Assembly (NCBI GenBank): GCA_963719645.1
Contig: CAVRCT010000007.1
Coordinates: forward strand, 434,001-498,000
Direction of reading: 5' to 3'
Source: CAVRCT01 sp963719645
GTDB lineage: Bacteria; Pseudomonadota; Gammaproteobacteria; DSM-16500
DNA: 64,000 bases
Part shown: piece after piece, positions 1 through 7,248 of the stretch
How the letters are laid out: each line of letters starts with the position of its first letter
Numbering within the stretch: the first letter of the stretch is position 1
Position numbers and translations under genes: made by a program
The notes under the pieces: model-generated
Seen by the model: the letters and a program-made list of their open reading frames with translations, nothing else
The model's database searches: none
What the model was told of the DNA's origin: nothing

Positions 1-237
1 TCAGGTCATGTGGAAGAAGTCCGCGGGCCAGGTGTGGTGGGTTTGCAGCCTGTGATTAAACCGGGTCAAAAATTTACGTATAATAGTTTTTGTCAATTGA
101 CTACGCCGCAAGGAACGATGGAAGGTCATTATGAAATGCAAACCTTGGATGAGGTACATTTCTCTGCACAAATTCCAAAGTTTATTTTGATGACACCCTC
201 GACCATTTCGCAAGCATTTCGGGATCGGTTGCATTAG
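1..237 (+). CDS. apaG: ApaG family protein, 3' part (5' end outside window)
   Basis: The frame is open from base 1 to the TAG at 235-237. The 78 visible residues match the C-terminal half of ApaG (DUF525), an immunoglobulin-like beta-sandwich domain: GPGVVGLQPVIKPGQ, then TPQGTMEGHYEMQT, then the FSAQIPKF strand. ApaG proteins are small (about 125 residues) cytosolic proteins, often encoded beside ksgA and apaH, with a debated role linked to Mg/Co handling. After the domain there is a tail of about 18 residues (TPSTISQAFRDRLH) longer than I expect. The trmY gene follows 16 bp downstream on the same strand, so the two may be co-transcribed. The family call is firm from the motif; the biochemical role is not known. 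Confidence 0.9.
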   Translation, partial: SGHVEEVRGPGVVGLQPVIKPGQKFTYNSFCQLTTPQGTMEGHYEMQTLDEVHFSAQIPKFILMTPSTISQAFRDRLH

Positions 238-253
238 CTTGTATGGAAATGAA

Positions 254-853
254 ATGAGAACATTTATCATCAGAGCGCGCAAAGGCACGACACGCTGGGA
301 GCGATTGAGAGCTAATATTGGCGCAAACGATCACTTTGAAGTGGTAGCGCATTCCGTTATTAACGCTTTTTTTGTCTCCAATGGTTTTAGAGAGGATGTT
401 GAGTTTTACATTATTCTTGATAGCTCGGATGACTTTCCTCGAACGATTAGATTATCAAGTCATGAGGGATTATCAATTGCAGGTTTTCACGAAGAAGCCG
501 TTATTGGGCTCATTGAAACGGCACTTAAAAATAGCCAAGGCTTACAGAAAGATGAAACCAAAATTCTTGCACCGGGTCTGCAAATCAGTGGTTTTGGATT
601 TGAAAGATTAGTGGGGAATTTGCTCGCAACACACGCTGTTTATTTACTTGATCGAAAAGGCGAAGACATACGAACAATTGAATTTGAATCAAATCCAGTA
701 TTTGTCTTAAGTGATCATCTGCCGATGCCAAAAAATAGCATTAAAGGACTTAAACGCAAGGGTCTTAAGGCAATCAGTTTAGGCAAAAAAATGCTCTTTG
801 CTTCACAATGCATTACGCTGCTTCACTATGAGTTGGATCGAAAGGATGAGTAG
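254..853 (+). CDS. trmY: TrmY-type tRNA (pseudouridine-54 N1) methyltransferase family protein
   Basis: A 199-residue protein starting MRTFIIRARKGTT. It matches the UPF0217/DUF358 family: REDVEFYIILDSS, the GGFHE-like IAGFHEEAVIG, SFEKL-like GFERLVGNLL, and the C-terminal block LSDHLPMPK then ISLGKKMLFASQC. Archaeal members methylate pseudouridine 54 in the T-loop of tRNA with S-adenosylmethionine in a SPOUT-type knotted fold; bacterial members (for example in Vibrio and Coxiella) are usually annotated only as putative pseudouridine methyltransferases. I chose ATG 254 over an in-frame TTG at 239 because family members start directly with the MR-F-RAR strand. It lies 16 bp after apaG. Family assignment is strong; the exact tRNA target in bacteria is inference. 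Confidence 0.88.
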   Translation: MRTFIIRARKGTTRWERLRANIGANDHFEVVAHSVINAFFVSNGFREDVEFYIILDSSDDFPRTIRLSSHEGLSIAGFHEEAVIGLIETALKNSQGLQKDETKILAPGLQISGFGFERLVGNLLATHAVYLLDRKGEDIRTIEFESNPVFVLSDHLPMPKNSIKGLKRKGLKAISLGKKMLFASQCITLLHYELDRKDE

Positions 854-865
854 CAGTGAAGCAGG

Positions 866-908
866 GTGAAGGACATCACGGATGAAGTCACGTTGAATGA
901 TGCAGCGC
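866..908. repeat. Degenerate end of a palindromic repeat (family E-like)
   Basis: The stretch reads like the right arm of the repeat that ends at 4073: both contain GAAGGA, then CAC-GATGAAG, then TTGAATGA-GCA. Only one arm is present, so it looks like an old truncated copy between trmY and the toxin-antitoxin pair. Confidence 0.35.
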
Positions 909-955
909 TCTATCCAGACTATGCGCTAAATTATCAAAGATATGTTCTCAAGTAC

Positions 956-1327
956 TTACTTTAGGAAAGTAACGTCTAAATAATCCTTCTTATTCATTGT
1001 TGCAACAAGATGCTTATTTGTTCGTGCGGTTTCCGAAATAATGCAATCAACAATCGAGAGCGTTATTCCGCGTTGTCTATAGCTAAAACGCTTTATGCCA
1101 GCTTGTTTTGAAATTTCTAGTGTTACCGGCTCAATACGAAAAGCATTGATACAATCTGCTGTGGCTTGCTCCTCATCAGGTCTCATTCCAGCATAGAGTT
1201 CATATACACTCAATATGCTGATAAAAGCGATGCCTTGATAGAGTGCTTGAGTGATGATATCTCGAGTTGCAGGTTTGCCGCGTAAGAAATCGATTAAGTA
1301 ATCGGTATCAAATAAAATTGTTTTCAT
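956..1327 (-). CDS. vapC: PIN-domain ribonuclease toxin (VapC type)
   Basis: A 123-residue protein with the PIN-domain plan: first acidic residue in the strand ILFDTDYLIDFLRG (Asp8), a second in LSVYELYAGM (Glu43), and a third in SIVDCIISETA, followed by HLVATMNKKDYLDV where the fourth acidic position lies. PIN toxins are Mg-dependent RNases that cut tRNA or rRNA in the cytosol and are held inactive by the partner. The start codon overlaps the stop region of the upstream antitoxin gene by 4 bp, the usual coupling. Length and motif order fit VapC closely. The cellular RNA target cannot be deduced. Confidence 0.9.
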   Translation of the reverse strand: MKTILFDTDYLIDFLRGKPATRDIITQALYQGIAFISILSVYELYAGMRPDEEQATADCINAFRIEPVTLEISKQAGIKRFSYRQRGITLSIVDCIISETARTNKHLVATMNKKDYLDVTFLK

Positions 1328-1602
1328 TTACGATGCTGTCCTGCTTTTGCTTTTTTTTGTTTTGAATCATATCGAGTCACATAGTCACGATCATCGCTGC
1401 TTCTAAGTTTTTTAACAAAATCGCTACTGCTCTCTTCGCGATTCTCCCATTTGCCAAAGCTTTGAATTGCTTTTTCAATGCGATGATGGTGGATATATTC
1501 GACAAGAGCCGCTTCAACCACCGCGCTAAAGTTAGAGCTAAGCAGGCTTGCTTCCTTCGCAACCGCTTCATCTATCGATATCGTCTTTTTTACCGCACTC
1601 AT
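1324..1602 (-). CDS. Ribbon-helix-helix-like antitoxin of the PIN toxin
   Basis: A 92-residue protein directly upstream of the PIN toxin and overlapping it by 4 bp. The N-terminus (KKTISIDEAVAKEASLL, then FSAVVEAALVEYIHHHRIEK) has the strand-helix-helix look of CcdA/VapB-like DNA-binding antitoxins. The C-terminal half is charged and probably disordered (SSSDFVKKLRSSDDRDY, a lysine-rich end), fitting a toxin-wrapping segment. It would neutralise the toxin by direct binding and repress its own operon through the inverted repeat at 1627-1645. The function is assigned by position and fold pattern; the exact antitoxin subfamily is uncertain. Confidence 0.75.
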   Translation of the reverse strand: MSAVKKTISIDEAVAKEASLLSSNFSAVVEAALVEYIHHHRIEKAIQSFGKWENREESSSDFVKKLRSSDDRDYVTRYDSKQKKAKAGQHRK

Positions 1603-1626
1603 AAGTAATCCTCTTTTATCTTACTT

Positions 1627-1645
1627 ATTAGTAGTATATACTAAT
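1627..1645. promoter_or_regulatory. Inverted repeat, candidate operator of the vapBC-type operon
   Basis: ATTAGTA, five bases, TACTAAT: a perfect 7-bp inverted repeat 25 bp upstream of the antitoxin start on the minus strand. It contains a TATACT hexamer on that strand. Antitoxins of this class usually bind such palindromes, so binding here is inference from position. Confidence 0.6.
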
Positions 1646-1651
1646 CGGACA

Positions 1652-2698
1652 TCAATATCTATTTTTCAGCAAATGACGCTCTATTAATTTTGATAATTTA
1701 ACAAAAGAATGCATTATGTCGTTGTGAGGATAAGACCTTGCATGGAATCGCTCTGTTTTATCCATTCCATTTTGATACCAATCGTCTGAAAATATGCGGG
1801 TCAATGAATCGATGATTTGCTTATCCGTTGTCAATACCGATAATTCGCGATTTTTATCCAGCGATGGTTTGGTTAAATTAATCGAGCCTAATAATGCTTT
1901 TGCATGATCCACTAAAATCATTTTGGCGTGAATCACTAAGGAATGGCTATTATGCAGTGAAACACCTGCGCGGGTTAAGTAAGCCATTTTTTTCGAATGC
2001 CATTTTTGGTCATTCACCGATAATAAAACACGTACCTTGATACCATCGCGTGCAGCCGTTGCAAGTGCGCCAACGATTTCATAATCGGTTAAGTCTTCCG
2101 CATAAATATCAATCTCTGTCTTTGCGCTTGCAATCAATGCAAGAATTTTTTCCCGTGCATTATCCGGGCTCCACACTAAATTAGGTTGGCGCACAGAAAT
2201 TTTTTGATGCAAGCTATCCGCCCAAAACACATGATCTATTTCGGCGACCATCTCTGGATCATCGACCCATAAGGCAAAATTACGTTGGTTCTTGAAAGCA
2301 CTGCGGGTGAAGTTAAATGTCATCACCAATGCTTTTTGTTGATCCATGATTAATGTTTTTTGATGCAATAAAGTGAAATCGGGATTGGGGCTATAAAGTG
2401 TAATCTGTCCGTGCTTGAGTGATTGAATGATTTTGTCATTCTCATGTTCATTTTTATAAGGCGTTGTTTCAAGCATGACGGTGACTTTTTTGGCATGTTG
2501 CTGTGCATCTATCAACTCATTTGCAAAACTGGGATCGGTAAAGCCATAAATGGCTAGCTCAAGTGAAGAATGCGCGCTCTCCATCGCCGCTAAAATCGGC
2601 TGTCGTCCTGCGTCGGGTTCAATGATTAATTGATCTGCGTGAAGACAATGACAAAAAATAATTTGCAGAGAGCAAATCAGTAATAACAATTTTTTCAA
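1652..2698 (-). CDS. Secreted phospholipase-D superfamily protein with two HKD motifs
   Basis: A 348-residue protein with an N-terminal signal peptide (MKKLLLLICSLQIIFC, cleavage near residue 21). It has two phospholipase-D signatures: HQKTLIMD (His112, Lys114, Asp119) and HAKMILVD (His257, Lys259, Asp264), each followed by a TFNFT or SINLT strand as in Nuc/cardiolipin-synthase-like members. Two HKD motifs in one chain make a complete active site for phosphodiester transfer. It could act in the periplasm or outside the cell on lipid or nucleic acid. Its start overlaps the recR stop by 4 bp, so it is translated with recR, an odd partner. Secreted PLDs are virulence factors in some intracellular bacteria, but nothing here proves that role. 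Confidence 0.8.
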   Translation of the reverse strand: MKKLLLLICSLQIIFCHCLHADQLIIEPDAGRQPILAAMESAHSSLELAIYGFTDPSFANELIDAQQHAKKVTVMLETTPYKNEHENDKIIQSLKHGQITLYSPNPDFTLLHQKTLIMDQQKALVMTFNFTRSAFKNQRNFALWVDDPEMVAEIDHVFWADSLHQKISVRQPNLVWSPDNAREKILALIASAKTEIDIYAEDLTDYEIVGALATAARDGIKVRVLLSVNDQKWHSKKMAYLTRAGVSLHNSHSLVIHAKMILVDHAKALLGSINLTKPSLDKNRELSVLTTDKQIIDSLTRIFSDDWYQNGMDKTERFHARSYPHNDIMHSFVKLSKLIERHLLKNRY

Positions 2699-3291
2699 AT
2701 GAGATCTCTTCCTGCAAATGCGCGTGCGAGTGTGCCAACATCGATGTATTCTAACTCGCCCCCAAAAGGCACGCCGTGTGCAATGCGTGTTGCTTTGATG
2801 CGGTAAGGCTTGATGAGTTCTGAAATATAATGTGCGGTGGCTTCGCCTTCCACGGTGGGGTTGGTTGCTAATATCACTTCTTTAATGTGGCCTTGGGCGA
2901 CTAATTGACTTAAATCTTTTAGCCCTAAATTGTCAGGACCAATGCCATCGAGTGGCGACAAATGTCCCATTAACACAAAATACAATCCGCGATAACTGCC
3001 GATTTGTTCAATCGCCGCCATGTCCACTGGACTTTCTACAATGCATAACATGGATATGTCGCGATGAGGAGAATCGCATAATTTACAAATTTTTAATTCG
3101 CTAAAGGTGCGGCACTTTTCACAATGGCTGATTTCATCCATGGCAGTCAGCAATATTTTTGCTAACTGTCGGCCATTCTCTCTGCCGCGTTCTAATAATT
3201 GAAACGCCATGCGTTGCGCTGTCTTGGGCCCGACACCGGGTAAGCAGCGCAAACTTTCAATCAATTGTTCTAACAGTGGACTGAATTTCAT
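2695..3291 (-). CDS. recR: Recombination mediator protein RecR
   Basis: A 198-residue protein of standard RecR length. In order: a helix-hairpin-helix (LRCLPGVGPKTAQRMAFQLL), a four-cysteine zinc finger (CEKCRTFSELKICKLC), and a Toprim domain (MLCIVESPVDMAAIEQ; ILATNPTVEGEATAHYI). It works with RecO/RecF to load RecA on gapped DNA. It follows ybaB by 15 bp and continues the dnaX-ybaB-recR cluster known from other gammaproteobacteria, although here an AbrB-type gene and repeats separate dnaX from ybaB. Confidence 0.97.
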   Translation of the reverse strand: MKFSPLLEQLIESLRCLPGVGPKTAQRMAFQLLERGRENGRQLAKILLTAMDEISHCEKCRTFSELKICKLCDSPHRDISMLCIVESPVDMAAIEQIGSYRGLYFVLMGHLSPLDGIGPDNLGLKDLSQLVAQGHIKEVILATNPTVEGEATAHYISELIKPYRIKATRIAHGVPFGGELEYIDVGTLARAFAGRDLI

Positions 3292-3306
3292 CGCGAAAAA
3301 TAAATC

Positions 3307-3651
3307 TTAAGCGGAAGGTGGTAAATCAAAACCTTCAGGTAATTTAATACCTGTTAAGGCAGTCATTTTTTCGCGTGTGCCTTTTTCAATTTTGCCAACG
3401 GCATCGTTGATAGCGGCAGCGATTAAATCTTCGATAATGGTTTTTTCTTCTTTCATTAAGCTGGGATCGAAGGTGACGCGTTTAGCAAAATGTTGTCCTG
3501 TCATGACGATCTTGACTAATCCGCCGCCGGATTGGCCTGTGATTTCCATTTCAGAAATTTGTTTTTGAATTTCTTGCATTTTCTTTTGCATTTCTTGCGC
3601 TTTTTTCATCAATTCGTTTAAACCGGGTTTTTCATTGAATGGTTTGTTCAT
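3307..3651 (-). CDS. ybaB: YbaB/EbfC family nucleoid-associated protein
   Basis: A 114-residue protein starting MNKPFNEKPGLNELM and then the coiled-coil MKKAQEMQKKMQEIQKQ, with TGQSGGGLVKIVMTGQ and VTFDPSLM, typical of the YbaB/EbfC dimer that coats DNA. I took ATG 3651 rather than an upstream start at 3696 because the extra 15 residues have no family counterpart. It sits just upstream of recR on the same strand. Confidence 0.95.
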   Translation of the reverse strand: MNKPFNEKPGLNELMKKAQEMQKKMQEIQKQISEMEITGQSGGGLVKIVMTGQHFAKRVTFDPSLMKEEKTIIEDLIAAAINDAVGKIEKGTREKMTALTGIKLPEGFDLPPSA

Positions 3652-3745
3652 GGAATGCGTGCTCCAATTATCGTTAGGGTAGTTGAATTTTAACAAAGAT
3701 TAGGTAAGAAAAACATCTCATTTTAAGTCGTCACCGATTCAAAAC

Positions 3746-4073
3746 GGCGTTGTTGCGTAACTCAACACACTTTATCTGTGAGTTCCTTCCCAGCAAGGAT
3801 CATAGGCGTCAAGCTAAGGATCTACACAAGCCTCCGCTGTGTCGTCCCGCGCGGCTTTTAGCGCGGGATCCAGCGCCTTTAAGCAGCCTCTTAAGGCACT
3901 GGATCCCGCGCTAAAAGCCGCGCGGGACGACACAGCGGAGGCTTATGTAGATACTTAAGCAACCTCTATAAGAGTGATAGCATTCTAAGCAAAATTTCCT
4001 TAGCTTGACGCCTATGCCCACAAGGGTGGAAGGAGCTCACAGATGAAGCCAACTTGAATGACGCAACAACGCC
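3746..4073. repeat. Family E palindromic element (long variant) with nested inserts and 9-bp target duplication
   Basis: The ends are GGCGTTGTTGCGT and its complement ACGCAACAACGCC, with imperfect inverted arms of about 45 bp (the inner ends are TTCCTTCC and GGAAGGAG). The direct repeat ATTCAAAAC flanks it on both sides (3737-3745 and 4074-4082), a 9-bp target duplication. Inside lies a second inverted pair (CATAGGCGTCAAGCTAAGG near 3811, complement ending near 4016), and inside that a third, family A, with arms of about 60 bp (TCTACACAAGCC to about 3955). No coding capacity is evident. This is a three-layer nest of transposase-less elements. Confidence 0.85.
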
Positions 4074-4126
4074 ATTCAAAACTGGATTGCTTCGTCGCAA
4101 AAAGCGCTCCTGGCAATGACGGAGTA
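4074..4126. repeat. Half of a CGTCATTGCGAG-type repeat interrupted by the element before it
   Basis: The sequence AACTGGATTGCTTCGTCGC, then AAAAGCGCTCC, then GCAATGACGGAG matches the right arm of the core inside the repeat at 49113-49305. The copy here has lost its left arm, or the family E element inserted into it. Confidence 0.6.
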
Positions 4127-4251
4127 GCAAACATTAGCTGCTCTTGTTCTAAATATTTACCAATTTACCGGATACTCATGTGCTTGCGCGGGAATGACAA
4201 ATTCTTGTAGAAGCAAGAAATAAAAATACTATAGCGCAGCATTCGATTTTT

Positions 4252-4458
4252 TCATGTTCTATCTTGATCCCGCTCAATCGTAGTATCAATTCCATTTAAG
4301 AAACCGCGCATTTTTTTGATGTCTTTTAGAGGTGCAAGCTCTAATCGATTTTGATAGCAGAATACCTGTAATTTATCGCCAGGTGTTAAATGTAATGCTT
4401 CACATAATTCTTTTGGAATAACAATTTGGTAGTTAGGAGAAATAGTTACAGTTTGCAT
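4252..4458 (-). CDS. AbrB/SpoVT (MazE-like) swapped-hairpin DNA-binding protein
   Basis: A 68-residue protein: MQTVTISPNYQIVIPKELCEALHLTPGDKLQVF is the AbrB/MazE-type domain (swapped beta-hairpin), followed by a short tail rich in charged residues. I chose ATG 4458 because GGGG stands 8 bases upstream; a longer frame from 4518 would run into dnaX. Such proteins are usually antitoxins or transition-state regulators, but no toxin gene adjoins: downstream is a repeat region. It may be an orphaned antitoxin. It starts 38 bp after the dnaX stop codon. Confidence 0.75.
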   Translation of the reverse strand: MQTVTISPNYQIVIPKELCEALHLTPGDKLQVFCYQNRLELAPLKDIKKMRGFLNGIDTTIERDQDRT

Positions 4459-4495
4459 AGATACCCCATCAATAATTGCTAATGCGATCTTGCTT

Positions 4496-6105
4496 TTATG
4501 TTTCATCACTCGAATCAACCACTTTAATAGAATTCACATCCAACGTCGCACCAAACACATCCATGATTTTTTGTACGTGGTCATCATTTTGAATGGCGGC
4601 TGTTGCCGTGGCATGCCGTGCAGATTGTTTGTCTTGCTGAGCTTTTGCCGGAGTTTGCAGATTGCTGGTTGCGATTTTGATGTCTAGCTTGATGGCTTTA
4701 TCGAGATATCGAGAGAAGGCTTGTTGCAATCGTTCCAGCAAATTTTTATTGAGTAATGTTTCATGCTTCGCCGCTAATTCTAATACGACGGTGCTTTCAG
4801 TTAAGCTGGTTAGCGTGCAATGCGATGCAAGTGCATAGGCCATACCGGTTAATTCTAATTTGGGTAACATCTCAGACCAGTTGGTTGAGGGGGCGGTGGC
4901 AGCAGCAGGCGACGGTGTTTTTGTTTCTTTTACGGCAGGCATGATTTTTGTTTCTTTCGCGGCGGGCATGCTGGGAATTACTTTGGTGGTGGCAACAGCA
5001 ATAGGCCGCGTTTCAATTTGTTTTTTTTCATTGGCCATTGGCTTGAACGCCAACATGCGCAATAAAACCATTTCAAAACCTTGTTGTGGATTCGCAGCAA
5101 ACGGTAAATCACGACGACCATGCAAGGCAATTTGATAATACAGTTGGATATCTTCGGCAGCAAATTGCTGTGCCAATTGTTTGATTTTTTCATCCGACGA
5201 ATTAAATTCCGTCACGACTTGTGCAATCGAAATTTGATGTAACGTGGATAACAATTCTTCCAAGAGTTGGCCGAAGTCGGGGCCATACTCAGCCAATTGC
5301 TGGATTTCAGTTAATAAACGCATCCCATCTTCAGCAAACAAGGCATCCAGTAAACGGAAAATAGCATCTTGTTCAATGCTGCCCAGCATTTGCTGCGTTT
5401 CTTTTGTTGTGATGTGATCGTTGCAGAATGCAATGGTTTGATCCAATAAGCTTAAGGCATCGCGTAAACTGCCATCGGCGGCTTTTGCCAATAACTGCAG
5501 TGCAGGCAGGTCAAATGAGATTTTTTCAGTCGTGCAAATGTGAGCGAGATGCGGTGTAATTTTTTCAATCGGAACGCGTTTTAAATTAAATTGCAAACAA
5601 CGTGACAACACCGTCATGGGTAATCGTTTGGGATCCGTTGTTGCCAATAAAAATTTCACATAACTCGGCGGCTCTTCCAATGTTTTTAAAAGAGCATTGA
5701 AGCTATGGCCTGACAGCATGTGAACTTCATCGATGAGATAAATCTTGTAACGTCCTTGGGTTGGGCTGTATTGCACATTGTCGAGCAATTCGCGCGTGTC
5801 TTCGACTTTGGTGCGTGACGCGGCATCGACTTCGATTAAATCTAAAAATTTTCCGGCATCGATGGCTTGGCACGTTTTGCATTCACCGCAGGGTTGCGAG
5901 TGATACCGGTTTCGCAATTTAATGCTTTCGCAAAGACTCTGGCTAAAGTGGTTTTACCCACGCCGCGCGTGCCGGTAAATAAATAAGCATGGTGTAAGCG
6001 TTGATGATCGAGTGCATTGGTTAACATGCGAAGAATGTGTTCTTGTCCAACCATGGTTTGAAAGGTGCGGGGTCGCCATTTACGCGCAAGGACTTGGTAG
6101 TTCAT
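4496..6105 (-). CDS. dnaX: DNA polymerase III subunit tau/gamma, with a one-base frameshift near 5891
   Basis: The clamp-loader ATPase in two frames. The first starts MNYQVLARKWRPRTF at 6105 (GGAG 9 bases upstream) with Walker A GTRGVGKTT and ends the shared frame at ALNCETGIT. The second frame begins at PCGECKTC (zinc module), then DEVHMLSGHSFNALLKTLEEPP and the sensor SRCLQF, through domain III, to a Pro/Ala/Thr linker and a tau-type C-terminus. Adding one C to the CCC run at 5891-5893 (minus strand) joins them exactly: 1610 + 1 bases make 536 codons plus stop. The gene is normally essential, so a sequence error is likelier than a true pseudogene. The SRP RNA lies upstream on the same strand. 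Confidence 0.93.
5013..5029 (-). promoter_or_regulatory. A8 slippery run with a -1 stop inside dnaX (candidate gamma-subunit frameshift)
   Basis: On the minus strand the frame reads GAA AAA AAA CAA at the end of domain III (about residue 362). A -1 slip on the eight A's gives ACA AAT TGA, so two codons then stop at 5015-5013. The product would be about 364 residues, lacking the tau tail. This is the logic of E. coli (A AAA AAG, then a near stop) and Thermus (A9 transcript slippage) dnaX. Whether slippage happens is inference. Confidence 0.6.
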
Positions 6106-6193
6106 TGAATTAAACTCCATTTTTTCAAAATTATTCCCTGCGGCTTGCCGCGGGTACAAAGAGCTGAGCGAAGTCAAACTACTTTAAACTGGA

Positions 6194-6306
6194 GGCAGCC
6201 GGTATCAGCCTGACTTCGGCGCCCGAATCCGTCACTACCGTTGCTTCCTTCCGGACCTGGCGGGGTTTGCAACATATCGTCGCGAAGAGACCAATACAAG
6301 CTGCCA
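6194..6306 (-). ncRNA. ffs: Signal recognition particle 4.5S RNA
   Basis: The minus strand contains the universally conserved SRP domain IV core, CAGGTCCGGAAGGAAGCA, with the GGAA tetraloop and the asymmetric loop facing it. The flanks fold into a long hairpin: GGCAGC at the 5' end pairs with GCTGCC at the 3' end. The length of about 113 nt fits bacterial 4.5S RNA, which binds Ffh to target membrane proteins. It lies between tRNA-Ser and dnaX on the same strand. The exact ends are estimated from the closing stem. Confidence 0.92.
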
Positions 6307-6311
6307 TAACT

Positions 6312-6401
6312 TGGCGGAGAGAGAGGGATTCGAACCCTCGGTACGTTTTCACGTACACACGCTTTCCAGGCGTGCGCCTTAAACCGCTCGGCCATCTCTC
6401 C
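6312..6401 (-). tRNA. tRNA-Ser (anticodon GGA)
   Basis: A 90-nt cloverleaf on the minus strand. The acceptor stem is GGAGAGA/TCTCTCC with discriminator G and an encoded CCA. The anticodon loop is CTGGAAA (anticodon GGA, reading UCC/UCU). It has a long class II variable arm (TGTACGTGAAAACGTACC region) and a T-arm GAGGGTTCGAATCCCTC. It lies just upstream of ffs. Confidence 0.96.
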
Positions 6402-6493
6402 CCGGAGGGGTGCCTCTTGTGGCGTGTAAGATTAAACGAGATCGGGGGAATGTGCAATGGACTTTTTAGTTTTATATAAATCTCTCTTGTTCC

Positions 6494-6753
6494 TGACGGA
6501 TCGACGCAAATTCCACCCATGCGTCGTCCTGAAAAATATGACGTCAACGTATTTTAACCGTAGCGAGGGTACTCGCACGGAATATTTATTCAGGATCCAC
6601 TTGAGTATCCTCGATCCATATAAATTCAGGAATGAGCTCTTCGTTCGTGGATCCTGAATAAATCTTACGCGCTACTGCGATAACTACGGTCAAAAGATTT
6701 GGGCGTAAGATTTTTCAGGACGACACATGGGTGGAATTTGCGTCGATCCATCA
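6494..6753. repeat. Family B palindromic element, copy 1 (260 bp)
   Basis: The termini are TGACGGATCGACGC and GCGTCGATCCATCA with long imperfect inverted arms running through CATGCGTCGTCCTGAAAAAT. An inner palindrome is built around GGATCCAC and GTGGATCC. Two other 260-bp copies lie at 50818-51077 and 56004-56263 in the opposite orientation. The flanks (TATATAAATC on the left, GGGGGATTTTTATAAAAA on the right) look like the two arms of a family F repeat, so this copy probably sits inside one. No gene is seen in the gap 6402-6783. Confidence 0.85.
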
Positions 6754-6783
6754 GGATTGAGGGGGATTTTTATAAAAAAACAC

Positions 6784-7248
6784 TCATTTCGGACAGCCAA
6801 ATTCTTGCACAATAAACCAGGTCTTGTGGCCTTGATAAAATCCTTGCATCGCCGCCGCACCCATCTCTTTATAGTTGGGATTTAAAATATTGGCGCGGTG
6901 ACCAGGACTTTTCATCCATGCGGCAAAAAGATCAGGGTAACCTTGCTGACCATACAATAATGCTAAATTTTCGCCGATATAAATAAATTCATAACCCGAT
7001 GTCGTCGCTAATTTTCCGGGGCCAATATTTTGTGGATTATAGTGGGAAAAATAGTGCTGCTGAAACATATCTGTGACTTTGCGCAATGCGACTCGATTCA
7101 GCACCGCGCTTTCTTTTAACGCGGGTAAATCGCCATTTTGTTGTCGCTGCAAGTTGGTTCGTTGCACGACACCTTGCGCGGTAAAAACGGTTCCTGCCAA
7201 AGCGATTTGCCAAATACACAAAAAACAAAATACGAAAATTTTTTTCAT
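6784..7248 (-). CDS. Secreted CAP/SCP-domain protein (YkwD-like)
   Basis: A 154-residue protein with a signal peptide (MKKIFVFCFLCIWQIALA). The CAP fold is marked by NRVALRKVTDMFQQHYFSH, the YIGENLALLYG signature, the helix DLFAAWMKSPGHRANILNP, and the last strands MGAAAMQGF and FIVQEFG. The conserved His (FSHYNP, GHRANIL) and Glu (GENLA, QEFG) residues of the CAP cavity are present. Bacterial CAP proteins are exported; their molecular role is mostly unknown. It overlaps the end of dapE by 4 bp, so it is co-translated with lysine/peptidoglycan precursor synthesis. Confidence 0.85.
   Translation of the reverse strand: MKKIFVFCFLCIWQIALAGTVFTAQGVVQRTNLQRQQNGDLPALKESAVLNRVALRKVTDMFQQHYFSHYNPQNIGPGKLATTSGYEFIYIGENLALLYGQQGYPDLFAAWMKSPGHRANILNPNYKEMGAAAMQGFYQGHKTWFIVQEFGCPK

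Noticed and set aside
4860..5193. Frames opposite and out of phase to dnaX
   Set aside because: They are shadows of the dnaX linker, which has biased codons.
5880..5910. Programmed frameshift as the cause of the dnaX break
   Set aside because: Site lies within the N-terminal ATPase module, the local sequence has no slippery heptamer, and a one-base correction restores conserved PCGEC. The plausible recoding site is at 5021-5028.
6174..6547. Open frames of 73 and 122 codons across the tRNA and SRP RNA
   Set aside because: They read through the tRNA-Ser cloverleaf and the SRP RNA core; no protein features.
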